Shown piece by piece: positions 42,284-50,522 of a stretch of 64,000 nt of DNA. The position numbers and the translations under genes were made by a program. Under the pieces are notes generated by a model. The model saw only the letters and a program-made list of their open reading frames with translations. It was not told where the DNA came from and ran no database searches. Origin of the DNA: CAZGUG01 sp964625335 (lineage in GTDB: Bacteria; Bacillota; Clostridia; Ch29); assembly GCA_964625335.1 (NCBI GenBank), contig CAZVBE010000001.1, positions 1 through 64,000 on the forward strand. Direction: 5' to 3'. How positions within the stretch are numbered: the first letter of the stretch is position 1; every line of letters starts with the position of its first letter.

Positions 42284-44746
42284 GTGAAACATGAATTTAA
42301 TAAGATAGAGGAAAAATGGCAGTCGCATTGGGAGCAGAAGGGTCTGTACACCGTCAACAACACAGGTGAAAATAAATACTATGCTCTGGAAATGTTCCCG
42401 TATCCCTCCGGGAAGCTTCATATGGGTCATGTGAGAAACTACTCCATCGGAGACGTAGTGTCAAGATTCAAAAGAATGAACGGCAGTGGGGTGCTGCACC
42501 CTATGGGCTGGGACGCCTTTGGACTGCCAGCGGAAAATGCGGCTATAAAAAACAATACCCATCCAAATGAATGGACATGGAATAATATTAAGAGCATGAG
42601 ATCCCAGCTCAAACGACTGGGTATAAGCTATGACTGGGACAGGGAAGTGGCAAGCTGCCACCCTGATTACTATAAATGGACCCAGTGGCTGTTTTTGCTG
42701 TTTTACAAAAACGGGCTTGCTTATAAGAAGCGATCCCAGGTAAACTGGTGCCCTTCGTGTACAACCGTTCTGGCAAATGAGCAGGTTGTAGCCGGCGAAT
42801 GTGAAAGGTGCGGTAGTATTGTAACAAAAAAAGAGCTGGAGCAGTGGTTTTTTAAGATTACCGATTATGCCCAGCGCCTGCTTGACGACCTGGAAAAGCT
42901 GGAGGGTTGGCCCGACAAGGTTAAGCTGATGCAGAAAAACTGGATAGGAAGAAGCGAAGGCGCATCCATCGACTTTGATATTCAGGGGCTGGGGCAGGAT
43001 ATCACAGTATTTACCACAAGACCGGACACATTATTTGGCGCAACCTATATGGCCCTTGCTCCGGAGCATCCCCTGTCCAGGGAGATTGTAAGCGGAACGG
43101 AGTATGAGAAGGAGTTTGACAGGTTTTTAGAGCGCATCAAAAAAATGTCTGAAATAGAAAGAACCTCAAATGAATTGGAAAAGGAAGGGGTATTTCTGGG
43201 CAAATATGCGGTCAATCCGGTCAACGGCGAGAGACTTCCCATATATGCGGCCAATTATATCCTTCTTGAATACGGTACCGGCGCAATAATGGGAGTGCCC
43301 GCTCACGACCAGAGGGACTATGAGTTCGCAAAAAAATATCAGCTGGATATAGTTGAAGTGGTAAAACCCGGGACGGGTGACTGCGTACCCGAAGGCCAGG
43401 CCTATGACGGCCCCGGAATGATGGTTAATTCCGGCAAATTCAATGGTATGGACCATCTCGAAGCCATTGATGGTATTGTAAAGGACCTTGAACTGAAGGG
43501 CAAGGGTAAAAAGGAAATAAGATTCAGGTTGAGGGACTGGCTTATATCGCGCCAGAGATATTGGGGTGCGCCCATACCAATTGTATACTGCCCCGATTGT
43601 GGTGAGGTGCCTGTACCCGAGACAGACTTACCGGTAATACTGCCCATTGACATAAAGCTTACAGGCATGGGGGATTCGCCTCTTGCAAGGAGCGAAGAAT
43701 TTGTCAACGTCACATGCCCCAACTGCGGCCAAAAAGCAAAGAGGGAAACGGATACTATGGATACCTTTGTATGTTCATCCTGGTATTTTTTAAGGTTCAC
43801 CGACCCCAGGAACAGTAAAGCTCCCTTTGACAGGGCAAAGGCTGATGCCTGGATGCCGGTTGACCAGTACATTGGCGGTGTGGAACACGCTATTCTTCAC
43901 CTGATGTATGCCAGATTTTTCACAAAGGCGTTACATGACCTTGGTTTATGCTCCTTCGACGAACCCTTTAAGAACCTCCTTACCCAGGGTATGGTACTTA
44001 AGGACGGCGCCAAAATGTCCAAGTCCAAGGGCAATGTGGTAAGCCCGGAGGATATAATAAAAAGGTACGGGGCAGATACTGCGAGGTTATTTATACTATT
44101 TGCAGCTCCACCTGAAAGGGATTTGGAATGGAGCGACCAGGGAGTGGAAGGCTGCTACCGTTTTCTGAACAGAATCTGGAGGCTGGTAGAAGAGAATATA
44201 GGACTTATAAGGAATGCCGGCGAAACAGACGGCAGTGTTTCTAACCCGGAAGACAGGGAAATGCTTTATGTAATTAACCGTACCGTTAAAAAAGTCACCG
44301 AAGACATTGAGGGCAGGTTCAATTTTAATACTGCCATAAGCGCCATAATGGAAATGGTGAACGCCCTTTATCAGTATAAGGACGGTAACAGCTTCAATCA
44401 TTCGATTATGCTTGACGGAGTAAAAAAACTGGTGGTTCTGATAGCGCCCTTTGCACCGCATATTGCGGAGGAGCTTTGGAAAATGGCCGGGGAGACCGGC
44501 AGCGTTCATGAGCAGATGTGGCCGGTATTTGATGAAAAATACATGGTCAGGGAGCTGCTTACAATTGCGGTACAGGTTAACGGAAAGGTTAGGAGCCGTA
44601 TTGATGTGCCTTCGGGTATGGATGCGGAGGAAGTGAAGGAACTTGCATTGAAGGATAAAAGGGTTAGGGCGTATACCGACGGGGGCGCTATAAAAAAGGT
44701 TATTCTGGTTCCGGATAAGCTGGTAAATGTTGTTTTAGGGAGGTAG
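42284..44746 (+). CDS. leuS: Leucyl-tRNA synthetase
   Basis: Class I synthetase charging tRNA-Leu. The 820-residue protein has the HIGH-type motif in PSGKLHMGHVRNY, the zinc/editing region with GTGAIMGVPAHDQRD, and KMSKSKGN. A zinc-ribbon-like CxxC pair (CPSC..CERC) lies near residue 160. Length and domain order are typical for the bacterial enzyme. Expression is set by the T-box leader. Its stop lies 5 bases before the YheO-like gene, whose ribosome site overlaps the leuS end. Confidence 0.97.
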   Translation: MKHEFNKIEEKWQSHWEQKGLYTVNNTGENKYYALEMFPYPSGKLHMGHVRNYSIGDVVSRFKRMNGSGVLHPMGWDAFGLPAENAAIKNNTHPNEWTWNNIKSMRSQLKRLGISYDWDREVASCHPDYYKWTQWLFLLFYKNGLAYKKRSQVNWCPSCTTVLANEQVVAGECERCGSIVTKKELEQWFFKITDYAQRLLDDLEKLEGWPDKVKLMQKNWIGRSEGASIDFDIQGLGQDITVFTTRPDTLFGATYMALAPEHPLSREIVSGTEYEKEFDRFLERIKKMSEIERTSNELEKEGVFLGKYAVNPVNGERLPIYAANYILLEYGTGAIMGVPAHDQRDYEFAKKYQLDIVEVVKPGTGDCVPEGQAYDGPGMMVNSGKFNGMDHLEAIDGIVKDLELKGKGKKEIRFRLRDWLISRQRYWGAPIPIVYCPDCGEVPVPETDLPVILPIDIKLTGMGDSPLARSEEFVNVTCPNCGQKAKRETDTMDTFVCSSWYFLRFTDPRNSKAPFDRAKADAWMPVDQYIGGVEHAILHLMYARFFTKALHDLGLCSFDEPFKNLLTQGMVLKDGAKMSKSKGNVVSPEDIIKRYGADTARLFILFAAPPERDLEWSDQGVEGCYRFLNRIWRLVEENIGLIRNAGETDGSVSNPEDREMLYVINRTVKKVTEDIEGRFNFNTAISAIMEMVNALYQYKDGNSFNHSIMLDGVKKLVVLIAPFAPHIAEELWKMAGETGSVHEQMWPVFDEKYMVRELLTIAVQVNGKVRSRIDVPSGMDAEEVKELALKDKRVRAYTDGGAIKKVILVPDKLVNVVLGR

Positions 44747-44751
44747 AGAGT

Positions 44752-45402
44752 ATGAATGAGGAATTACATCCGATCCTTAGGAGTATTATACCTATGGTAG
44801 AAGGTATAGCCAAAACCTTCGGTAAGAGCTGTGAGGTGGTGCTGCATGATATAACAGACCCATACCACTCAATAGTAGCGATTGAGAATTCCCATGTTAC
44901 CGAAAGAAGTCTTGGAGGAGCAATGTCCCAGACCAATATTGAGGCAATCGCATCCGGGGGCTTTACACAGAACCAGCTTAACTATACAAAAAAAACTGCC
45001 GATGGCAGAGTTCTAAAATCCTCTACAATGGTGATCAGGGATGAAAACCAAAAACCCATCGGGTGTCTTTGCATAAATTTTGACCTGTCGGAATTTATTA
45101 TGGTAAGGAACTCCATAAACTCCCTGTGCTATACCGGGGAGCCCGAGGAAAATAAAATAGCAAGGGGATACCAGGGCACAAATATAAACGAAGTACTGTG
45201 CAATCTGGTAAACAGTGTGCTGGATGCCTCCGGCAAGCCGGTAGCGTATATGACCAAGGATGACAAGGTGGAAATAGTAAGGATATTGGACAAAAAAGGG
45301 GCATTCCTTATCAAGGGTGCTATCGACTACGTGGCAAAGGTACTTTGTGTTTCCAGGTATACTGTCTATAATTACCTGGATGAGGTAAGGGTAGAGGAGT
45401 AA
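44752..45402 (+). CDS. YheO-like PAS domain transcriptional regulator
   Basis: A 216-residue regulator with an N-terminal YheO-like PAS domain (about 5-115; GKSCEVVLHDITDP and IGCLCINFDLS) and a C-terminal helix-turn-helix (about 165-215; IDYVAKVLCVSRYTVYNYLDE). GGGAGG precedes the ATG. RidA follows 15 bases downstream. YheO-type regulators next to ridA are common and are often tied to D-amino acid or reactive enamine metabolism. The effector is not known. Confidence 0.87.
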   Translation: MNEELHPILRSIIPMVEGIAKTFGKSCEVVLHDITDPYHSIVAIENSHVTERSLGGAMSQTNIEAIASGGFTQNQLNYTKKTADGRVLKSSTMVIRDENQKPIGCLCINFDLSEFIMVRNSINSLCYTGEPEENKIARGYQGTNINEVLCNLVNSVLDASGKPVAYMTKDDKVEIVRILDKKGAFLIKGAIDYVAKVLCVSRYTVYNYLDEVRVEE

Positions 45403-45417
45403 AAAAGGAGGTTTATT

Positions 45418-45798
45418 ATGAAAAAGGAAGTGGTTTCAACTAAAAAAGCTCCCGGAGCCGTAGGACCCTATTCCCAGGCCGTTAAGAGCGGCAATCTGGT
45501 GTTTACTGCCGGGCAGATAGCGTTGGATCCTGAAACGGGACAAATGGTGGGCGGAGGTATAAAGGAGCAGACCCGTCAGGTGTTTGCAAACCTGAAGGCT
45601 GTACTGGACGCTGCAGGAACAAGCCTTGAAAATGTAATCAAAACCACCGTGTTTATTGTGGATATGGGTAAGTTTGGCGATGTTAATGAGGTGTATGCAG
45701 GCTATTTTTCAGGCGATTTCCCCGCCCGGTCCTGTGTTGAGGTGGCCGGACTTCCAAAGGATGCACAGGTGGAGATTGAGGTTGTGGCAGTACTGTAG
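45418..45798 (+). CDS. ridA: RidA family enamine/imine deaminase
   Basis: Hydrolyses reactive 2-aminoacrylate and related imines made by PLP dehydratases. The 126-residue trimeric-family protein has APGAVGPYSQAV, the catalytic Arg in FPARSCVEVAGLP, and VEIEVVAV at the C-terminus. AAGGAGG lies before the ATG. A threonine/serine dehydratase encoded 7 kb upstream is a plausible source of its substrate. Confidence 0.93.
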   Translation: MKKEVVSTKKAPGAVGPYSQAVKSGNLVFTAGQIALDPETGQMVGGGIKEQTRQVFANLKAVLDAAGTSLENVIKTTVFIVDMGKFGDVNEVYAGYFSGDFPARSCVEVAGLPKDAQVEIEVVAVL

Positions 45799-45823
45799 CA
45801 GAGGGGTTTTGGGGGCTAAATAA

Positions 45824-45852
45824 AAAATGGGACAGGTTAACTGTCCCATTTT
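45824..45852. terminator. Bidirectional terminator between ridA and dacF
   Basis: Twelve-base stem (45824-45835 against 45841-45852), loop GTTAA, flanked by an A run on one side and T-rich sequence on the other, so it can serve both convergent genes. Confidence 0.85.
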
Positions 45853-45855
45853 GCG

Positions 45856-47118
45856 TTATCTTCTTTTAAAAATGTTTTTTCTTCTGCCATACATAGAGCC
45901 TTTTCTTCTTCTGCTTTTAATTATAAACCTAAATGCCAGTACCGAAACCGGCAAAGCAAATAAGAACCACCAAAGCCTGAATTTTGAGCTTCCGGATTTC
46001 CCGCTGAATATGGCGGATGCCATTACATCGCTGCCGGGGGCACTGTCGGCTATCAGCCTCACCTTTCCGACAATGTCTTCACCAATACTGTAGTCAATAT
46101 GTCCAACGCGTTCTCCCGGTTGTACGGTGGGTTTCACGCTGTCAAGCACTATATTCTCGTTTATGTCGGGTTTTTGTGTATCCACAGGGATATTATAATG
46201 AAAGCCCTGTTCGGTGACTATCCTTACATCGGAATTTGAACCCATAAACTCTATCGTGTCAATTACTTTGCCCTCCTCAACCACAGGCAGTTGTTCGAAG
46301 CTGTCAAAGGCATACTCCAGCAGGGCTACGGTATTATCCCACAGCGTATTGCTGTTTTGTTCATTCAGTATTACTGTGATAAACTCCTTTCCATCCCTTT
46401 GGGCAGACCCTATAAAGCAGTGCCTTGCCGCCGTTGTATATCCCGTTTTTATGCCGTTACCGCCCTCATAGCTGTGACTGGTATTCTTGATAAGCCTGTT
46501 CCCGTTGTACAGATACCTGGTATCCTGCATGTTGGTTTCGGGTATTATGTATCTCACAGTGCTTACTATCTTCCTGAATTCGGGTATTGACATAGCGTGT
46601 TTGGCGATTAACGCCATATCATAGGCAGTGGTAACATGGTTTGGGTCGGGCAGGCCGTTGGGGTTGGTGAAATTGGTATTCAGGGCTCCCAGCTGTGCCG
46701 CCTTATCGTTCATCATTACCGCAAATTCTTCGACCGAACCGCCTATGTACTCTGCTATAGCTATGGCTGCATCGTTTCCGGATTCCAGCATAAGGCCGTA
46801 AAGCATTTGCTCCAGTGTTACCTTTTCACCCTCAAGCAGGTATATTTTGCTTCCGTCAATATAGGAAGCCCTCCTGCTTATCGGCACATAATCGGTCAGG
46901 GTACCTCTTTCCAGGGCCAGTGCGGCAGTCATTACCTTGGTTATACTGGCCGGGTAGGACACCTGATGGGCATTCTTACCGTATAATACCTGGCCTGTTT
47001 TGGCGTCCATCAGAACCGCCCTGGGAGAACTAATGTTTATCGAAGCTAAAGCATTGACAGGACCGGTTAACAGGGCCAGGAGAATTGACAAAACCATTAA
47101 AGCTGCAATTTTTTTCAT
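45856..47118 (-). CDS. dacF: D-alanyl-D-alanine carboxypeptidase (DacF-like, S11)
   Basis: Trims the terminal D-Ala of peptidoglycan stem peptides. The 420-residue protein has a signal peptide (1-25) and the S11 motifs Ser58-I-T-Lys61 (YPASITKVM), SGN (LESGNDAAI) and KTG (GIKTGYT). A C-terminal beta domain lies at 285-375, then a membrane anchor at about 390-408 and a basic tail. In Bacillus, DacF acts in the forespore; other DacA/DacB-type roles are possible. Confidence 0.9.
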   Translation of the reverse strand: MKKIAALMVLSILLALLTGPVNALASINISSPRAVLMDAKTGQVLYGKNAHQVSYPASITKVMTAALALERGTLTDYVPISRRASYIDGSKIYLLEGEKVTLEQMLYGLMLESGNDAAIAIAEYIGGSVEEFAVMMNDKAAQLGALNTNFTNPNGLPDPNHVTTAYDMALIAKHAMSIPEFRKIVSTVRYIIPETNMQDTRYLYNGNRLIKNTSHSYEGGNGIKTGYTTAARHCFIGSAQRDGKEFITVILNEQNSNTLWDNTVALLEYAFDSFEQLPVVEEGKVIDTIEFMGSNSDVRIVTEQGFHYNIPVDTQKPDINENIVLDSVKPTVQPGERVGHIDYSIGEDIVGKVRLIADSAPGSDVMASAIFSGKSGSSKFRLWWFLFALPVSVLAFRFIIKSRRRKGSMYGRRKNIFKRR

Positions 47119-47303
47119 ATTTCGCCTCCGCGGTTATGTATAGGAGTTAAGTATAATAATAGTATAACAGATAAGGCCCTTTGTTTACAGGTGTAAGGAC
47201 ACAAATCCATAAAATACATAGCAAGACATCTGTCGCCAAATTTAAAGGAGAAAATAGAAAAATATAGAATAATAATATGAATAGTAGTTCAGGGGGTGTG
47301 TGT

Positions 47304-47891
47304 ATGGACCTCTCAAAAAGGGAATTGCTATTAATAGGTCTGGTAGTAGTATTATTAGCCATAAATATTGGTCTTATACTTAAAATTGAGGACAGGAGCG
47401 AAGGGAGCGTGGCCGGGGAAAACCTGGACAGCTTTTTTGCCGAGGCAGAAGAATACATGGAGGCGGAGATAGTAATACATGTTACCGGGGAGGTAAAGGA
47501 AAGTGGAGTGGTCTATATGCCGGAGGGAGCCCGCGTAGTGGATGCTGTAAATGCGGCCGGAGGGGCCCTTGAAACCGGTGACCTTGACAGGATAAACCTT
47601 GCAAAGGTGCTGCAGGATGGTGAAAAAGTCCATATTCCGGCCATGGGAGAAGTTGTGGATAATTATGCATATTCGGATTATAATGGACAAGCAGATGGCG
47701 TAATCAATATTAATACTGCCGGTGCCTATGAACTCGAAAGCTTGCAAGGCATAGGTCCTGTGCTTGCTGCGAGGATTGTGGATTTCAGGGAAAAGGAAGG
47801 CAGGTTTGAAAAGCCGGAGGACATAATGAAGGTCTCGGGCATAGGCACAAAGATTTACGAAAGCTTAAAAGACAGCATAAGAGTGAGGTGA
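47304..47891 (+). CDS. comEA: ComEA-like helix-hairpin-helix competence protein
   Basis: Membrane-anchored DNA receptor for natural transformation. From ATG 47304 (GGGGGTG upstream) the product has 195 residues. It has one membrane segment (about 9-27), an SLBB domain (about 52-110, VIHVTGEVKESGVVYMPEG) and a C-terminal double helix-hairpin-helix (about 130-195, ININTAGAYELESLQGIGP). The frame is open from 47277. Presence of comEA does not by itself show competence. selD begins 5 bases after its stop. Confidence 0.9.
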   Translation: MDLSKRELLLIGLVVVLLAINIGLILKIEDRSEGSVAGENLDSFFAEAEEYMEAEIVIHVTGEVKESGVVYMPEGARVVDAVNAAGGALETGDLDRINLAKVLQDGEKVHIPAMGEVVDNYAYSDYNGQADGVININTAGAYELESLQGIGPVLAARIVDFREKEGRFEKPEDIMKVSGIGTKIYESLKDSIRVR

Positions 47892-47896
47892 AGGCT

Positions 47897-48940
47897 GTGA
47901 GTAATAACGAAAAGGTAAGGCTGACGTCGCTTACTGCCAGCGCAGGGTGAGCTTCTAAAATAGGGCCCGATGCCCTGGCGCAGGTTCTGCGTCATTTACC
48001 CGTATCAGCCCATCCGGATCTGCTGGTGGGTTTTTCAGGTTCGGATGATGCGGCGGTTTACAAAATGTCCGACGATACAGCCGTTATTCAAACACTGGAT
48101 TTTTTTACACCGGTGGTGGATGACCCCTTTGTTTTCGGCCAGATTGCGGCAGCAAACGCCCTTAGTGATATATATGCAATGGGCGGAGTTCCCGTTTTAG
48201 CTTTAAACATAGTCTGTTTCCCCAAATGTTTAGACCTCGATGTATTAGAGAATATACTCCTTGGGGGGGCGGACAGGGTGAAGGAGGCAGGGGCTCTCCT
48301 TGCCGGAGGTCACACAATACAGGATGATGAGCCCAAATACGGCCTTTCGGTCATGGGTACAGTCCACCCGGACAGGGTTGTGACCAACGGCGGCGCAAAA
48401 CCCGGGGATATTCTGGTGCTTACGAAACCCCTGGGAAGCGGTATCATTAATACTGCAATAAAGGCGGATATGGCCAGCCCTGAGATTTATAAAGCGGCAG
48501 TAGAGGTTATGATAACTCTTAACAGTCATGCCGCGGCGGCTATGCAGCAGTCCGGAGGCACCGGCTGTACGGATATAACCGGTTTCGGTCTGGTGGGGCA
48601 CTGCCTTGAGATGGCAGAAGCCAGCAAGGTGTCCATCCGATTGTGGAAAGACAGTATACCAATACTGGAGGGGGCAAGGCAACTCGCACAGATGGGGATA
48701 GTTCCTGCCGGTGCCTATTCCAATAAAAACCATGTTAAGAACAGGGTGAGCCTTAAAGGAGTGGAAACCGACATAGAGGACATTGTTTTTGACCCGCAGA
48801 CCTCGGGAGGGCTGCTTATTTCGATGCCCGAAGACAGAACCCGCCATTTCATGGACATTGTTTCCGGGAAAACGGTGTTTGACTGTGCAGTAATTGGCAG
48901 GGTTCAGGAAAAAAGTACCTTTAGCGTAGAGGTTCTGTAG
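47897..48940 (+). CDS. selD: Selenide, water dikinase SelD, selenocysteine-containing
   Basis: Makes selenophosphate from selenide and ATP, the selenium donor for selenocysteine. The true start is GTG 47897, five bases after GAGGTGA. Codon 18 is TGA (47948-47950) in frame. Reading it as Sec gives LTASAG-Sec-ASKIGPDALAQ, aligning Sec with the catalytic Cys17 of E. coli SelD, with Lys21 at the essential lysine. Downstream are GSDDAAVY, GQIAAANALSDIYAMGG (in part) and ADRVKEAGALLAGGHTI. Total is 347 residues. A stem AGGGC/GCCCT just after the TGA is a candidate SECIS. A plain frame search would start it at 48026 and lose the active site. Confidence 0.95.
47948..47977 (+). promoter_or_regulatory. 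Sec codon and candidate bacterial SECIS element of selD
   Basis: TGA at 47948-47950 is followed 11 bases later by the five-pair stem AGGGC (47962-47966) and GCCCT (47972-47976), loop CCGAT; T47961 and G47977 could add a U-G pair. The loop lies about 17-21 bases after the TGA, within the spacing seen for bacterial SECIS hairpins. The fold was read by eye, not computed. Confidence 0.65.
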
Positions 48941-49018
48941 ATATTAGGTAAAAATTTATTTTTATAGTAATGGGCAAAAGGAATTTTACAAAAGATGGCG
49001 AATATAAATACAGTGTGT

Positions 49019-49045
49019 TATATAACTATAAATTTTAGTTATATA
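49019..49045. promoter_or_regulatory. Inverted repeat upstream of the AGCS symporter gene
   Basis: Perfect ten-base inverted repeat TATATAACTA (49019-49028) and TAGTTATATA (49036-49045), spacer TAAATTT, 28 bases before the symporter start. It may be an operator or a weak A/T hairpin that ends selD transcripts. Confidence 0.5.
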
Positions 49046-49073
49046 TCAAATAATAGGTATTAGGAGGGAAATT

Positions 49074-50423
49074 ATGGAGTTTCTGTTGGAACTGAACGGT
49101 ATGATTAACGGTTTGGTTTGGGGTCCATATATGCTGGTACTCCTGGTGGGTACCGGTATCTACCTGACCCTACGCACTAATTTTATGCCAATTGCTAAGC
49201 TAGGCTATGTATTAAAGAGCACGCTGCTTAAAATGTTCGAAAAGACAACTCTCGGGGAAGGTGAGATTACACCCTTCCAGGCTGTTGCAACGGCCCTGGC
49301 AGCAACCATTGGTACCGGTAATATAGCCGGTGTTGCTACTGCCATAGCCATAGGCGGACCTGGAGCCGTATTCTGGATGTGGGTGTCCGCAGTATTCGGG
49401 ATGGCCACAAAGTATGGAGAAGTTGTACTTGCAATAAACTTCAGGGAAAAGACCGAAGACGGCCGTTTTGTCGGAGGCCCTATGTACTATATCGAAAAAG
49501 GACTGGGTATGAGATGGCTTGCAATGGTGTTTGCTTTCTTTGGAGCCGTGGCAGCCTTCGGTATAGGTAACATGGTTCAGGGTAACTCGGTTGCCGCTGC
49601 TTTGGAAGCTTCATTCGGTATCAGCAAGCTGGTTTCGGGTATTGTACTGGCAGTAGCAGCAGCAGCTGTAATAATCGGCGGCTTGAAGAGGATTGCAACG
49701 GTTACTGAAAGACTTGTTCCTATCATGGCAGCGTTCTATATGATCGGGGCGATAGTCATACTGGTCACCAGCGCAGGCCAGATTCCCGCAGCCTTCGCGC
49801 TTATTTTCAGTGAGGCCTTTACCGGTACTGCTGCAGTAGGCGGATTTGCAGGCTCAACCATTATGATGGCGGCCAGGTTCGGGGTTGCCCGTGGGGTATT
49901 CTCCAACGAAGCCGGTCTTGGTAGTGCTCCTATAGCACACGCCGCAGCGACCACAGACAGTGCTGCACGTCAGGGCCTGTGGGGAATATTCGAAGTATTT
50001 GCCGATACACTGGTAATATGTTCAATGACGGCTCTGTCCATCCTGGTAACAGGAGTATGGCAGTCCGGTGAGACCGGTGCAGCATTGACCACAGCAGCAT
50101 TCAACCATGGACTTCCGGGACCCGGCGGCATAATAGTCGCAGTAGGAATTCTGTTGTTTGCATTCTCCACAATCCTAAGCTGGTCTTACTACGGAGAGCG
50201 TTGCGCCGAGTATCTTCTGGGAAGCAAAGTAAACATGATATACAGGGTTTTGTGGATACCCTTCATAGTTATCGGTTCTGTAGGCGGTCTGACTATTATC
50301 TGGGACATCGCCGATACGTTGAACGGACTTATGGCAATCCCCAACTTGATAGGCCTGTTAGGCTTAAGCGGCGTTATAATCAAGCTTACCAAGGAATTCT
50401 TCAATAATAAAAACGAAGCCTAA
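49074..50423 (+). CDS. Alanine/glycine:cation symporter (AGCS family)
   Basis: Na+ or H+-coupled uptake of alanine or glycine. The 449-residue protein has about ten membrane segments and the AGCS signatures ATALAATIGTGNIAGVATAIAIGGPGAVFWMW (in part, residues about 69-100) and FSNEAGLGSAPIAHAAA. AGGAGGG lies before the ATG, and a terminator follows. It interrupts the selD-selA pair and no link with selenium is evident, although glycine uptake could serve a glycine reductase elsewhere; that is inference. Confidence 0.93.
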   Translation: MEFLLELNGMINGLVWGPYMLVLLVGTGIYLTLRTNFMPIAKLGYVLKSTLLKMFEKTTLGEGEITPFQAVATALAATIGTGNIAGVATAIAIGGPGAVFWMWVSAVFGMATKYGEVVLAINFREKTEDGRFVGGPMYYIEKGLGMRWLAMVFAFFGAVAAFGIGNMVQGNSVAAALEASFGISKLVSGIVLAVAAAAVIIGGLKRIATVTERLVPIMAAFYMIGAIVILVTSAGQIPAAFALIFSEAFTGTAAVGGFAGSTIMMAARFGVARGVFSNEAGLGSAPIAHAAATTDSAARQGLWGIFEVFADTLVICSMTALSILVTGVWQSGETGAALTTAAFNHGLPGPGGIIVAVGILLFAFSTILSWSYYGERCAEYLLGSKVNMIYRVLWIPFIVIGSVGGLTIIWDIADTLNGLMAIPNLIGLLGLSGVIIKLTKEFFNNKNEA

Positions 50424-50430
50424 TACATAT

Positions 50431-50456
50431 AGCCCCGGATTATCCGGGGCTTTTTT
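50431..50456 (+). terminator. Rho-independent terminator after the AGCS gene
   Basis: Stem AGCCCCGGA (50431-50439) against TCCGGGGCT (50443-50451), three-base loop, six T. It separates the symporter from selA. Confidence 0.9.
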
Positions 50457-50522
50457 AGTTGATTATTTGCAGGGCATATGGGAAAATAAAGGGAGATAAA
50501 CACCCGGGAGGAGTATGGTACT

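Noticed and set aside
47897..48026. selD as a frameshifted or truncated pseudogene starting at the ATG near 48059 or the in-frame start at 48026
   Set aside because: The sequence upstream of 48026 encodes the conserved SelD N-terminus in the same frame, with only a TGA at the catalytic Cys position, and selA, selB and selC are all present.
48941..49073. Glycine riboswitch before the AGCS symporter
   Set aside because: The gap is only 133 bases, A/T-rich, and lacks the conserved glycine aptamer cores; only a simple inverted repeat is present.
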